Below are positions 1 to 12,626 of a DNA stretch of 64,000 nucleotides, in pieces. Source of the stretch: Zhengitettix transpicula (Eukaryota > Arthropoda > Insecta > Orthoptera > Tetrigidae); assembly GCA_037074705.1 (NCBI GenBank), contig CM073590.1, positions 4,400,001 through 4,464,000 of the forward strand, read 5' to 3'. The notes beneath the pieces were generated by a model that was not told the origin of the DNA, did not search any database, and worked only from the letters and a program-made list of their open reading frames with translations. A program made the position numbers and the translations under genes. How positions within the stretch are numbered: the first letter of the stretch is position 1; each line of letters begins with the position of its first letter.

Positions 1-523
1 TACGCCAATTAGAATTTGTTGACATTTAGAGTCTGTGAGTACTAGAATCAGTGATATCCCGAAATTTTGTGCACGAAAAACCTAAAATGAGACCTGGGCG
101 GCCGTAAGTAGAGAAATACTTTGAAATCATTTGTAAACCACTTTTAAAAGATAAAAGTCAGATCGTTCTTTAATTATTTAAATATCGATAAAATGAGATC
201 GTTAATTCTTGATAAATTTAAAACTGTTTAAATTCAATCTGTAGTATTATTTCTTCCGCAACAAATTTCGTCTATGTTCAGACGCTTTGATTTCCATAAA
301 AAGTAAATGTAATTTTGATTATTTAAATTCTGCCATTTATCAAACCCAGATCAAGACCCTGAGATCCTAATTATTTTGTGTATTTTATGTGTTTTAACTT
401 TGTTAATAAATTTTGTTTGTTCATTAAAGTTATAATAATAATTCATTTAAAAGTGCACAGCCATTATCTATTATTTTATATTTAATTTAATTATTACAAA
501 TTGGCGCAACAACGTGTGGCACG
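1..523 (+). mobile_element. LTR (3' part) of a Gypsy-like retrotransposon with primer-binding-like site
   Basis: Bases 1-498 align along their length with 44139-44609 of the complete LTR below, differing by small indels. The LTR ends TTATTACA at 498. It is followed directly by TTGGCGCAACAACGTGTGGC (501-520), the usual place and shape of a tRNA primer-binding site (TGGCGC...AACGTGGG type). The element's first 450 or so LTR bases lie outside the window. A leader of about 200 bases may follow, but no gag or pol remains. Confidence 0.7.
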
Positions 524-1244
524 ATTTTTTGATAAATAGGGCAGAATCATAATTAAAGAACGAAATCTGACTAACCGCGATATTGGTGCAAGAAAGTATT
601 TTAATTTGGATAGGATGTGCATGAATCTAAAAAGATTGACTCTGATTGACAATTTCAACCAATAAGAAGAGAAATAAATCTGACGGCTATCTTTCAATCA
701 GGTTTACATAATTAATTGTTTTGTTTTAAATTGTTACTCACGTATGCCCAGCATTCCAGGATACCTTTAATTTTCGAGAACACTATTGTGGGGTTTTACA
801 CTGCTTCTACTCACATATTCTGCACTGATTCTAAATCAATATTTTATACGTCGTCAGGAACTAGAATGATCCACCTTCGTCCTCTCGGTAGACCGCTCGC
901 CTTGGGCGACTTCTGCGATTCGTCGTTTGGGTAGTCTTTATTGTTCCGGACTTAAACCGAAACTTCTGCTAACTCTGGCCGGCTATGTGCACAAAAACTG
1001 CTTTTTTACTTAGTAGGTTTTGTCGTTAATGCTCTTGTGAATGTTTACTTTGTCCTAATAAAAATGTTCAGGGACCAATCAACTCTGTTGAATGCTAATT
1101 CTCAATATTTTCCTGCAAACTGTATTTCACCATGCCTTCCTGCGAGCTGCTCTATCGTCTCGAATTAACAACCTTCAGTTCCTCATGGCGACACCGCACT
1201 TCACTTTCTGATAAGCCACAACTTATCTCTCTATCCTTTCCATA

Positions 1245-1302
<58 letters not shown>

Positions 1303-1729
1303 TATTAATAGAGGCTCAACTTATTGATGAACAAGAGATATATTTACTTCGAAATTCCTGCAGATTTCAGCCGATTTAATCAGTGATTCGAGATATACAA
1401 AACCGGTATAGTGTTTTTAGTGTGCCTCTCTAGAGATATGTACTAGAAATAGATTTTATGTCTGCTTATCGGGAGAGATACAACCTTCATCTACATGCAC
1501 CAGATGACAGCAACATTCCACAGCGAATGCGCGAACGAAAAGTTGCACGTCTATTTCACGATTTGGCATTTATTTTCGATCAATTTGTTTCTTTGTCATG
1601 CAATATTACGCTAAATAAATCACTACAACTCTGAGTAAAATATTTCAAAGTTAATTCAGAAATAATAATAACATAAAATTAACTTTTTAATAAAATCTCT
1701 AATTTTCTATACATCTCTACCCCATTAGG

Positions 1730-1762
<33 letters not shown>

Positions 1763-1900
1763 GTTACCCATCCCCATGCTTTAAAATTTAACGTTTCAGC
1801 ACTGTTAGAGAAAAACGATTTCATAGGTTTCTGCTAGATAAAGATGTAGTTTTTTTATTTAATAGCTTGGAAATAATTCATCTATATTTCTGTGAGTTAC
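524..1900. other. Intron downstream of exon 6: AT-rich DNA with two (AT)n tracts
   Basis: The first 200 bases may be the leader of the LTR element that starts the window. (AT)n tracts lie at 1249-1306 (with one G interruption) and 1736-1762. Moderately GC-rich patches at 860-940 and 1130-1210 have no long reading frame that resembles a known family. No further Ig exon was found. Confidence 0.5.
1249..1306. repeat. (AT)n microsatellite
   Basis: About 58 bp of TA dinucleotides with one G interruption, in the intron after exon 6. Confidence 0.9.
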
Positions 1901-2038
1901 CTCGTGCAATTATGTCCCCTTGGTCACGGGTCCAATAATTGATAGACTTGGGAAACGCTTCAGAGTGGCACTCTAGGGACGTTTGCTGCCCCGGATAAGC
2001 ACCGATAAGTTGGTTCTTGATCCATATCATCGGAGGAA
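1901..2038 (-). CDS. DIP-like gene, exon 6 (first half of Ig3)
   Basis: The acceptor TTTCAG ends at 2039, only 82 bp from exon 5, and the donor G|GTAACT starts at 1900. The 138-bp exon adds two bases that complete Phe221, then 45 codons beginning PPMIWIKNQLIGAYPGQQTS. It contains the first Ig3 cysteine Cys244 (LECHSEAFP) and the core Trp256 in INYWTRD, and ends DIIAR. The rest of Ig3, with its YxC motif, must lie on further exons beyond base 1. I read 1-1900 on the minus strand for it and found no candidate. Confidence 0.9.
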
Positions 2039-2120
2039 CTGAAACAGTAGGTCAGCGACTGAAAGCATGCAAACACAAACGGGCGCTCCAATAAGAGAAG
2101 CAGTCCCGTAATCTACTTAC

Positions 2121-2249
2121 AGTGCACGATGAGCATGATGCGCTTGCTGACGCTGGGAGGAACTCCGTTGGACGCGATGCACAGGTACGCGCCCATGTGG
2201 AGGCGGTTCACTCGTGATATTGTGAACACTGGACCCTCCACGCTGGTCA
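2121..2249 (-). CDS. DIP-like gene, exon 5 (second half of Ig2)
   Basis: The acceptor TTTTCATAG ends at 2250 and the donor CACT|GTAAGT starts at 2120. The 129-bp exon encodes residues 179-220. It starts TSVEGPVFTISRVNR and continues with LHMGAYLCIASNGVPPSV, which holds the YxC motif (Cys201) that closes Ig2. It ends SKRIMLIVH, the linker into Ig3. An upstream in-frame stretch (to about 2394) is intronic and does not resemble the family. Confidence 0.93.
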
Positions 2250-2771
2250 CTATGAAAATTACATCACAGCAACCTCTGACATTAACCCGAAAATTACCAA
2301 ATACAGAATATTTTTGTAATACATATACATTTCTCATTTTCCTATAGGAAGTTTCTTTTATAAACATAATTACTAAATATTCCAATATTTCCAAGTCGTA
2401 GGAGTATCATAGTATAATAAAAATCATTTTGTGTTTATTCGGCGCGCATAATTTTTTTGGCTGGCCGCCTGCAGGTCCATCATTGTTTTCTAGGCTCTCT
2501 CAGAGAACAGGGATAGAAGCGACCAACGCTCAGTGCTAGGAATACATTCCAGCATCTTTTAGTACTATTATGTATTACCACAGCTAAGATAATAAGAAAA
2601 ACTATCTCCCTGTAATGTGTCGCTAAGCTTCATGCGGTACACCATAATTTATAAACACATTATTTATTCATCTAATTCGAGCAAGCTCCTTATGACACCT
2701 TTGGTGTATTATACCTGGTAATGTAACTGCGCAAAAAATGTAATTTACATTCCAAGTAATTATTCTAATAC

Positions 2772-2930
2772 CTTCGCTGCCATCGGGCATGAGGATTCCT
2801 TCTCCGAATTCTCGTCTCCACGTGATAGTTGGTGGTGGAGTTCCTTTAGCAGCACAACGTAGCGTCACGTTGCTTCCTTCTCGTACAATCATATCTGTGC
2901 TCGTTGGCTGGTCCAGGATATCTGGTGGCA
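2772..2930 (-). CDS. DIP-like gene, exon 4 (first half of Ig2)
   Basis: The acceptor TTTACAG ends at 2931 and the donor G|GTATTA starts at 2771. The spare G from exon 3 plus TG gives Val125, followed by [20 protein letters not shown]. The exon contains the sequon N145-V-T, the first Ig2 cysteine Cys150 (TLRCAAKG) and the core Trp162 in TITWRRE. It stops after PDGSE with one spare G. The 159-bp length keeps phase 1 for exon 5. The donor GTATTA is weaker than the other donors in this gene. Confidence 0.92.
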
Positions 2931-5181
2931 CTGTAAACATAAAACACCGATTATAATTAGTAGTGTAGGCCTTCATAAATATAATTTTTTTAAAAGTTTA
3001 AATTTCCTATTTTACAAAATGGCAGCTGACTTGAAGTGTTTGATCTTCTGGAGTTTCCTAATAAACTCTTTATATAACGACTTTGTGGTTCACTTATCAC
3101 CAACAATTGTCGATTTTAATATGTGGTCAATTTAATAAGCACTTACAAAATTATAAAAAGATGTATTATTGTTGGTTTATTCTGTTTCCGTTTCTTTCAT
3201 TTTTCAACTTTTTCATGTCGTTCAAACAAAATTTTCAGTAGATCATCAAAAGCGGCATTCGTCTTGCCAATAGTCTTGCTTGACGTGAATGTTTTCCGGT
3301 TAGGTAATTGAAAAAAGTCGAAGAGACATAAATACGATGGATCTGGCAACATTCCGAACTTTAATTCATTAATTTTTTGCTATTGAAGCTGAATTATCTA
3401 GATGGAAAATCACTTTCTCTTTTTGTATATGAAGACAATTTATTATTTTATTTATCTCAAACTGTTCCATAACTACGCAAAATAACCCCGTATTTAAAAG
3501 TCATCATTCTTCTAATTAATTTCGGATGCTTAATCTTCCCAGCCGAATCCACTGTCATGTCCTTTCTATTTGCCGGTTTTCCCACAGAAAGTCTCTGTTT
3601 CCATTGACGTTTTTTCCGTGGTGTATAACGATGTATCTAGGCTCCACAAAGAAATTTTATTGACGCCAAAACTCGGACTAAAATGCGTCAAACCAGTCAA
3701 GACCATACGATTTTGTTTACACTTAACTGTGAACTAACGCGACAGCCATCTTGGGGATATTTTTACAGATAGAATATTTAAGTTTAAAGTTGAAAACCAC
3801 CAAATGATGGGATATTCCCTTCTCCTTAACTAGCTCGGGTGATTTAACTCTTTACAACATAATTTACTTTCACTTCTGACGTAGACTCTGCCCTCTGAGT
3901 ACCCGATTGTTTTATATCAACTAAATCAGAGGGTGGATGATTCTTACGATACCATATTATTTACTTACTTTATGTTTCTTATTTTATTTGGTCGGGATAG
4001 AGGATGCTGTTTAATGCCTTTTAGAAGAACGACTAAAGAGTATAATGTTATTTTACCAAATTAATCAATTAATTAATTTTATTATTAGTAAATTATAAAA
4101 ATTAGTAAAAATTACAAGCGAAAATCATAAGGTAGCATAGATATTTATTTAAAAAAATCAGATTTGGTGGGCTTCATCCATTAACAGTCATGGAGTATTG
4201 AAATATTTTGTCAAACAGATCGATTGAGCTCAAATATTTTTTATTAATAATATCAGTATATTTCAATTAAAGTTGGTCTTTAAAGTCTAACCATTCATTT
4301 TTCTCATCTTTTAAATAACACACTTTTGCAATTATTTTCAATTTTCTTAAAAGTATTTGGGATTATCAAAAACCGAAGATCACCTAGAAGATGACGACAA
4401 GAATTTCTATCGTCAAAACGTCACGGTTTAATCACTGTAGGTACCCGAGCGAAACCCGAGAACTCTTTATATATTTGGGATTAGTTTAAATTTAATAAAA
4501 TTTTCACAATATGATTTTTATTGACAGACGCGCGAGAAAATAAAATTTAATTCCAATTTTCATTAAAGTCGGTACATTTGTTCTTCCAAATAGCGCTATA
4601 TTCTTGAAGAAGGATTTGGAGATTCAGCTGTAAAACGACGTTCACAATCTCACTTAAAGCTAATAAAACAAATTATGAAGATTAGTTCACTTGCATTTTT
4701 TTTGATACAAGACATAAATATTGAGAAAAATGCGTCGGTGGCATATGCAAATAAAATTTTGAGTTGTACATTGAATATAAAGAATTGTGCGCGGCTAGTA
4801 TTTCGTTTGTGTTGGGGCGAGGGCGGTGCCACCGCGACCGCGGTGCTTAATCTGAATGATGCATGTGTATGTTTTGTTGTGTTATGTTTTCTCACTCATA
4901 AAGGACCATCAATATAAAACCGAAATTAAGTTAAAATTATGAGTGAGTATAAAATAATAATCAACTATAACTTGAAAAATATCAAAATTTCAAATATTGA
5001 ATACTTTTCTTGTAATTCTTAGTCTTGTCAGTTTTGTAACAATTCTATTGTGGGTCGACTAAATTAAACCGTTAAATCAAAATAAGAACTTAGTTTTTAA
5101 TAGAATGATGGCAGTTGTATCAGGTATAGTAATAAAATATTAATTATAGTATAATTTAATATTATTTCTGTAACGACTCAC
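2931..5181. other. Intron 3 of the DIP-like gene
   Basis: AT-rich intronic sequence without a recognisable gene or complete repeat. A GC-richer patch at 4795-4855 is open on both strands for about 80 codons but matches nothing I recognise. Confidence 0.6.
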
Positions 5182-5389
5182 CAACAACTTCCAGATATCC
5201 CAGCTGACTCTTCATTGGGTCAGTGTTGATCTGGCACATGTACCACCCTCGGTCTGATTCTTTGACGTCTCTAACGTGTAAAAACCACGTGCGATGGTCG
5301 CTGTGCGCGGAACCAATCCTATGGTTCTTGGTTATTACGTGGTTAGCTATAGTCAGAATAGTCTGAGTGTCGACTCGAAGCCATGCAAC
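5182..5389 (-). CDS. DIP-like gene, exon 3 (main part of Ig1)
   Basis: The acceptor ACGCAG lies just upstream of 5389 and the donor G|GTGAGT follows 5182. The 208-bp exon encodes 69 residues (56-124) plus one base. It opens VAWLRVDTQTILTIANHVIT with the conserved core Trp58. It then passes through the DxGxYxC motif as ESDRGWYMC (Cys107 closes the Ig1 disulfide). It ends with the INTDPMKSQLGYLEVV segment, highly characteristic of DIP proteins. In known DIP structures this Ig1 domain forms the interface with Dpr Ig1, so the binding face is encoded here (family knowledge). Confidence 0.93.
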
Positions 5390-5677
5390 CTGCGTCAGTG
5401 AATATATTTAATTGCATTCGAATGAAAGATTATATACAAGGCTAGATAGATTAGTATAATGAGTACATTTCTGATAATATTCAAAATATAGCATTTTTAA
5501 TTATACATACATAGTGCACATAACATGACGCCTGTAAGCGACTGGTTCTTTAATGTCAGAAAAATATATTTTAATAATTTGATATAAATTGGAAGGGTCA
5601 AAAGGTATTTTTTCGCAACTAAATTTAATGGAATGATATATCTCACTGATGTAAATTAATGGTATAGAAAGTCGTAC

Positions 5678-5775
5678 CTTGTATGTAGCGAGGTCCTCGA
5701 CCACGCAGACGAGAGTAGCTTCTCTTCCCACAGGCACAGTCACGTTGCTTATAGGCTCTGCAAACTTGGGGACAT
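5678..5775 (-). CDS. DIP-like gene, exon 2 (start of Ig1)
   Basis: The acceptor TTTCAG ends at 5776 and the donor AAG|GTACGA follows 5678. The 98-bp exon holds two bases of a split codon plus 32 codons (residues 24-55), starting VPKFAEPISN and ending ATYK. It carries the first strands of Ig1 with the sequon N33-V-T and the first Ig1 cysteine, Cys46, in LVCVV. This is the typical N-terminal Ig boundary of DIP proteins. The reading frame stays open into the intron downstream, but the family match stops exactly at the GT donor. The next exon lies only 288 bp away. Confidence 0.9.
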
Positions 5776-7772
5776 CTGAAACACATACACAACAAACGTT
5801 CTTACTCTCAGATCAAACCGCGGGTAAGCTTGTGATTTACGTGCTTGGAAATGTAATAGAATAATGTTTCTACACATTCGTTGTGTGCAATCAAATATAA
5901 AGTAGTACCACTACCTCCATGATATCAAATAACTTTGCTTTCGTAGCCGTCTAGAAATTTCTTTAATACAAATTTCATAGACTATATGGTGGTGCTTCAA
6001 GAAAAGACTACCTTCTATTCTTTCTGAATTAATTGATTGGACCGTATCAATTCACATTAATGACCCATTATTCATTGAGTGCTAAAAGTTCGGCCGTGAA
6101 GAATTGCGATCCAGCGAATTGTGGGTGAAGACAGGCTCAGGCTATATACACAATGGATGGAGGAATCTAGTAGTGAGTCTGGAAGCGGAAGGCCTGGGTT
6201 CGACTACCGGTCCGGTCGAGATTTTACATCCCGATACTTAAATAGAGAATTTTTTCCTTGCGGTCAAATTTAATTAGTAACTACAAAAAATAAATCGGTT
6301 ATGCACTAAGTGGTACATCCTCGCTGATTAACTGTCGTTATGTGCAAACATTTCAGCAAAACCTTACTGCATTGCGTGATAAATGCACAGTAAAGAAAAT
6401 CGCTTTCGGCATAATAATATCACGCTTACGCTCTGCTCAGTTCGCCAAGAAGTAAATTAGGAATGTGGTGCTGGAAGTTCCGCTAACTTTTCATAGTCTC
6501 TCTACACAGCACCATATTTTAGAATTTATGAAGGAAAAGATGATAGGGCGTTGCCACAGAATACGGATGACATATTGAGAGCAAGGCATCCGTGGTTGGA
6601 ATAATGAAACTGAGTCTATCATAAAGCGTACGGAAATGTAAGAAAATGAGCAAATAAGCGAAAATTAAGCTTTGTGTATATTAAAATAGTGTATGCTGAA
6701 TATCTAAGGATAGAAACATTGATTTGTATGAGGTTAATCTAGGATAAATTAGATTCACAAGTACACGGAGAAAGGATCCAGATTCGTACAATTCCGAGAG
6801 GGCAGTAAAGAAATTGGAAATACTTAATATTGATCACCAACGAACAGTTAAATTGTGGACAACATAAATTATGTGGTATTAAAATCGTGGAAAACGTAAC
6901 ATTTTATGAAAGCTAGCAGTAAGTTGTCTTCCATTGTTAATTGTTCAATCGATTTTCAAATTCTATTCTGTTTGTTGCGATACTTATCGTTCTGTACAAA
7001 TTCGTAACGAGGGGAAATCCTGAAAGGAACAGGGTAAAATGGGAACCATTAAAGTCACGAGGAGAACAGGCGAACCTACGTGCCATTTTTAAGGCTTTGA
7101 GAATTGATCCTAAGTGGAAAGAAATAAACGCGAAGTTACTTGTTCCCTACATGGGGTGAAATGACAATTGTAGGGATATTCGTACGAAAAAGCAAAGGAC
7201 AGATGTGGGTAACTTCTCATTTCAAAATATAACAATAGAAAGCTTTATTCTCAAGTGTAGAGAACCTTAAAAAGGTTTGCCAAAACCTGTTCTAAATAAA
7301 ATCTGTCTATCTTGTTTCATGAAAATTATTGTCCATTAATGTCATTATGAAATAAATATATTGCGTATACGTTACCAGCTACACTAACTATCTCCGAGTT
7401 CTATTCGAAGAGCTCTAAAATTTTTATTGTTACGTTCATTTTTATAGGACAAAACCATTTCGCAATACCTATCTGCTACGTCAGCGAAAGATAGGGAGTC
7501 ATTTATAGAAAAAAGAATTAATGTAATTTGAAAATGATTAACATCTACTTCCAAATTTTGACATTTGAATTTGTTTCCTTAAATTTAGCAATCAACATGC
7601 TACTCTCCTTCATGCACAATATTTAGCAGAATGTAGATTTTCACTGTCTCAACAGAATGTGACAGTTTTAACTGTCTCTAACACTGAATATTGAGTTTAT
7701 ACATTTAATTTAGGTTTCTAGAATTTTATTTTTACAATTTTAATACACATATAAATATCATTATATATGTAT
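5776..7772. other. Left part of intron 1, AT-rich, with a SINE relic
   Basis: Apart from the tRNA-like SINE fragment near 6200 I see no gene. A 72-codon open frame at 6941-7159 has no recognisable family. Confidence 0.5.
6160..6262 (+). mobile_element. tRNA-derived SINE fragment
   Basis: A pol III B-box-like GGGTTCGACTACC lies at 6196-6208, followed by CGGTCCGGTCGAGATTTTAC. The same downstream sequence recurs after the B box at 43406, so the two are one SINE family. No acceptor stem or complete cloverleaf is present, so this is not a working tRNA gene. Confidence 0.5.
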
Positions 7773-8640
7773 TGTAACACTAATTAGAGGCTATTAGGGA
7801 TTTGATAATTGGAAATGAGTGGTGGATTGTTATCGGAGAGAATATTAAAAGCAACAATGTACAGGCGAGCCTTTGTCGGCGGCAGGCATTCTAAAACTCC
7901 AGTCTAACGGCAGCAGTCGCGGGCAGAAATTCATCAAGAAAAGTCGCAGGTTGAATTTGATCAAGTAAAGATTGCGGTCAGTAAATATTGACCACAGGAG
8001 CTGTACGGAGTAGTCGTTCCAGTTGATAGAAACCAAAACTTTGGACAGTGTTTTCGAAATAAATTTAAATTCTGTGAAATTATGGCCTGTTAGTGTGGAA
8101 CGTGTATAGTGTATCAGAGCCCAAAACGAATGCCTGGTACTAGCTAAGAGACTGTAAGTAGAAAAAAAATTAATAAAAGTTTTGTAAACGTTAAATAAGG
8201 ATCAAATCGTCAGATTTCGGTTTCACGTTTATTTTATTGTTCAAGTCTAAAGATGTAAAAAATTTTGTTTGTTAATTTAAATGTAAAAGGATTGGTTCTT
8301 TATTTATAAGGCCCAAATAAACGACCCTGAGATGAGAGTTGATAAAATCTGTAAAATAGCAAGAACACAAATGTAAAAATATCACGTCAAGAAATTTTGT
8401 AATTTTACATTGAATAAATTGTTTTGTTAAGTTAAAGTTTGGTAGATCATTTAACATCCTTCTCATTAAAATTTAATAAAATAAAATCCATTAATTAATT
8501 GCTTAAATTTTGTTAATATTGAATTCATTACAAATTGGCGTTATTAACGTGTGGCCAACCATCGAATTCTTAAATTATTTGTTGTTTATTACATTTTGAC
8601 GCCTCAACGTGGGCCGAATTCTTTAATATTTTTTGTTTAT
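7773..8640 (+). mobile_element. Degenerate LTR with repeated primer-binding-like sites
   Basis: The LTR runs from TGTAACACTAATTAG at 7773 to AATTCATTACA at 8532, about 760 bp. It is followed by AATTGGCGTTATTAACGTGT, the same arrangement as at 499-523. A second LTR-end plus primer-site unit follows (ATTACA then TTTTGACGCCTCAACGTGGG near 8587-8612) and a third ATTACA runs into an (AT)n tract at 8644-8661. No second LTR or coding region follows. Confidence 0.6.
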
Positions 8641-9762
8641 TACAATATATATATATATATAAATTCTAACAATCAAATCACAATATTTGATAAATTATTA
8701 TATAATACAAAATAATTTATTAGTCTGTCGGATGAACCAAAATAAATTATATAAAATATCAATAAAAAAGGTTTTGTTGCGGCGACTGAAGCTGCAAAAA
8801 AAAGGAGTGCGTATGGTAAACCAGCGATTATGTTATATACCGTCGTCTCTCCGTTTCGCTCCGGGAACTCTTCTGTGGAATGGCAGATTTAAATCTGCAG
8901 TTGCCTTATGAGATAGCTGCTAACACCACCAGTTTTTCCTATTCATTTTTGGAACTTAAAAATACTCATTACGAAACTCTGACTCAAAACAAGCAGTTAC
9001 TTTGAACTAAAACTGAATCGTGAATAAGCGTGAAAACTGTAATGATAATGAACACGTTTTATAAAACTCAGGTCGTTAGGTTATTCACCGCCAGATGCAG
9101 AAAATTCCAAGAAAACTAAATTGAAAATCCGTTCTTAACGAAGGCCTGATCCGCTAATATGATATTACTGGCGCCAAATGGGTGGCTTCCCCGCTCTTGG
9201 AAGTCGTGTTATTTCAGAAGTATTTTGAACGGAGTTTATAAATTAAAAGAGTTTACATGGGAGGGAAGAAATACCAGACACATCTCAGTTTCTGTCACCT
9301 CTTTACGAATTATTGTTCCACGTATATAGAAATTAGTGTGGAGTCTCGTTTTAGTCGGCAAATAATATGACAACAGATCATTCTTCAGATATGAATGTGG
9401 TTAAAAGTAATTTAAACTATATTTATATTTATTTACGCCTCTATATATCGAAAATAGGAAGTGATTTAATTAACTTAAGAACAATTTAGTGAATCTTAAA
9501 ATCGTTACTATCTTCAGTCCTTAATTATCATCCTTATATTCATCCTTTGAATTAAAAAAATACTTTAGGTTTTTTGATGTTTAGCTTTCTCACACCCATA
9601 CAAAAAAATTACATAAATTAGTGACGCAACCCAAATTATTTCTATATATTCCTATATATATATATATATCCTATTCGGAACGCCCGTTCATACAAACAAA
9701 AAATCTGTCGTTTATAACATAACTCATATAGATGACAGATTTTTGGTTTATTTGATAGGGAC
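8641..9762. other. AT-rich intronic stretch
   Basis: An (AT)n tract begins it and another lies near 9652-9669. The first 300 bases may be leftover leader of the preceding LTR element. Nothing coding is recognisable. Confidence 0.5.
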
Positions 9763-9994
9763 ATTGGAATAGTCGGCCAGCTGCCTCTTAAACTCGTCGA
9801 GGCACGGAGAAGGGAACGCTGCGTCCCCTCATGAAATCCCTCTCGCGCCATCGGAAGGGCGTGGGACTAGTACCTACTGACCGACCTACCTGATAATCCT
9901 TGGCTACCTTCCACATCCATCCTTTCAAATCCCTCTCTAAGCTATTAAAGAATACCCTCACGTAGCCAGTAATTCCAAAAATCAAACAAAAAAC
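9763..9994 (+). repeat. Family A interspersed repeat, internally deleted copy
   Basis: Starts ATTGGAATAGTCGGCCAGCT, shared with 53328, and ends in an A-rich tail (CCAAAAATCAAACAAAAAAC). It lacks the central hairpin present in the copies at 50012 and 53450. Reading frames across it are accidental. Confidence 0.7.
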
Positions 9995-10241
9995 AGCTGA
10001 TAAAGCCATATTCGTATTTCATCCTAAGTTTCTCATGTAGAAATTATTAAACTGACCAATTCGTCTTCAAAATATATAAAAGTAACACTTAAACAGAAAG
10101 GCACGTATCCAATAAAAATCCTACAACAGCATTAACATCTCTCATTATTATGCCATTCCACCAACTCTTCAGTTCCTATAATATCAGCTTCACGAAATAA
10201 ACTCTTAACTTATTCACCATTGTACAAAATTTGAAAGATTT

Positions 10242-10640
10242 ATGATAATAACAAAATTCATTATGTCGTTTATCCAATATAATTGTTCATCGGTACCCAT
10301 AGGTCAAACTAAAGGATCCATCAACACCTTAGCATTTTTAGACACCAATAATACCTTCAATAGGGATAGTTACCAAACACAGATAGAAAAAAATCTAGTT
10401 TATTTTCATAGATGCTACACATACATATTCTTTCAATATCAAAACGGATACTGATTTATTGATAAAAAATTTAATTAATAATGTGAAATATAAAACCACC
10501 GCTCTTACTTACTTTTTATTTTGCTATTTCAACTCTTTTGTAATATTTTGCTATCAGCTAAAATCTTTGTACATTTATATCTATTAAATTACAATTTAAT
10601 ATATGATGAGAGTTCACTTTGAGACCGAAACATGTTCCTA
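10242..10640 (+). mobile_element. Penelope-like element fragment (GIY-YIG region, decayed)
   Basis: The frame starting at 10242 includes YNCSSVPIGQTKGSIN. It aligns with the SNCNSCYIGQTKRSIN core of the clearer PLE copies at 22.3 and 58.6 kb, then loses frame. The following non-coding part contains GAGACCGAAACATGTTCC near 10620, resembling PLE tails elsewhere in the window. The GIY tyrosine of the YIG motif is replaced. This is a relic without coding capacity. Confidence 0.55.
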
Positions 10641-12626
10641 AATTAATTGTCTGTTTTGGCCTAATAACTAATTTACTCTGTATTGTTAATAGTGTAAGTT
10701 GCCAGGTAAAAGGAAGTTCCGTAATAGTAGAATCATCAAAAATTAAAATTAAAATAAACACATCTCGAATTCATTTGTGAGCACCCTTTATTTATCCGTA
10801 AAGTATCAAACTGACATCTATTAATCTAAAATAGAATATATTTTTATTATTGGACTAAACATGTTCTGAAGGTGGCGTTACAAAAATTATTACATAATAT
10901 CGAACCCTAAAGTTGACTTATTTCGCTATAAAAAAAATAGTCAATTTGAAATCGTAAACTGTCCAGAATATCTAACAAAAATGTAGCGACTTGTATTTGA
11001 GAGTGATTATATGAGTATATGTCTGTCTAGTGAAGTTAAAGTTTAATTAGTGTGTAAAAAATCTGACTGCAAATATTAATTTTTAATATTTAATTATAAC
11101 CTATGTTATTCTAATTAGTTTTAAACTCTTATGACAGATGTAACGTAGTAGCGTACACTTTGAGTACAGGAGGGGACTAAGCAATGTAATAGCCACGTAG
11201 TGAAATGTTTTACGCGAGGAGGGTGTTCTATAGTACACAGCCTGCAGCTGCCACGCTGTGTGTGACATACCATAATTTTACAGAAAAGCTGACAAGGTCA
11301 CAAATTATGCAACAACAACCAAGTGTCAGAAATGAAAAGGCGGAACTAATTTATAGCGATGCCAAATGATCAATGCATCTAGTCCTCATTAACATATGAT
11401 TCGACCCGTCCATCAGGCTTTTATTCATTTACCAGAACAACTGCAGTTGGTGATTTAAATTAGCAAAATATTATTATTTAAATTTTATTCATAGTCGCAT
11501 CAACGCCTAGGGCATTAGCGACTTTGCACATTTTTGTTGCATTTCACTGTCGGGGAATTTAATTTTGTATGAGATTCTCGGTATGGAAACAGACACGCAC
11601 AATATCCCATTCGCTGGGATTCGAACCCGGGACCTCTGTTTTGCTAAGCAGTGACGCAGAAAAATATTGTTTTCATTTAATTGTTACCTTTGAAGTGTGA
11701 TATGAAATCGTAGATATTTGCAGAATTATGAGTAGAAAGCATAATTTATGGAAAAGGATTATGAGAACTTAAATGCAAAATCAAAGCTCACTGTATATTT
11801 CTCAAATTATTAATATTCAGCTCGTCATTGTATTTAAATCTTAACAAAAAAAATTATTTCTTAATTCAGAACAGAATTCATCAGAATTAAGATATTCAAT
11901 TGTGGTTTAATTTCATAAAGACGTATTGCCTGCTTTGTTAAGTTTTTAATTTATAAATTAATCGCATTTAATCACATGTAATTTCATTTTAATTATTATT
12001 TGTTATCTTACCGAAGCAGCCATAATATTAAAATTCCAGGCTCAATATTGGATACAAGTCATAAAAACCAATTGTTGAAGTGATTTTATCATTCGGAATT
12101 GTCGGGATGGATCTATTTCTGTCTCGCTTATTGAGGGGGACATTTTTACTGGCGGAGATTTATTACTCGGCAAAAGGAAGTTAGCTGATTGGATAAAAAA
12201 TCAGATTTTGCAAATTTCGAAGCAGGAATCATCTGGATGAGAGACACCATCGGCAGCGGAAATATAGTCGCCTAATTACTGTCCTAGTCACAGGACAACT
12301 TCTGAAGTTGATGTAACCAATTTCTAACACCAACGCTAAATTATAAGTCTATCTCTAACAGTCTTGGACTTCTGTTGAGGACAGCACAAATCGTGGGGCT
12401 CGTCTTAGCGCCATCGTGCATCACGGAACGAGCATCGGGAGACCCCGGAAGACAGGACACACTACTAGCAGGAGCCCAACTCGGGATTCCAGAATCCAAT
12501 TGATCACGCGTGTGATGGTAAAACTAGAGCTGCTGCGTTTTGAGCACAACAAAAACTAAGATACCAAAATTTTAATCATAGTAACTCAAGTTGTGAAGTA
12601 CCTTTCTTTCTTAACTGATACATACC
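10641..12626. other. AT-rich intronic stretch with one SINE relic
   Basis: Other than the tRNA-like fragment at 11540-11665, no gene or repeat is recognised. Confidence 0.5.
11540..11665 (-). mobile_element. tRNA-derived SINE fragment
   Basis: On the minus strand, CCCGGGTTCGAATCCCAGCG (about 11613-11632) is a near-perfect B box, preceded by GCGTCACTGCTTAGCAAAAC. The A-box half and acceptor stem are missing and a non-tRNA body follows. This indicates a truncated SINE rather than a tRNA gene. Confidence 0.55.

Noticed and set aside
1249..1306. (AT)n tracts as a CRISPR-like or origin-like array
   Set aside because: They are simple dinucleotide runs without unique spacers.
1..1900. Search for the exon encoding the rest of Ig3
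   Set aside because: No minus-strand frame with a DxGxYxC motif and proper splice sites was found; the exon must lie outside the window.
1901..5775. Lachesin as the identity of the Ig gene
   Set aside because: Lachesin lacks the INTDPMKSQ and YLCIASNGVPP signatures seen here, which are typical of DIP proteins.
11585..11660. Possible tRNA gene (minus strand) with a very good B box
   Set aside because: No acceptor stem, anticodon arm or A box can be placed; it fits a truncated SINE.
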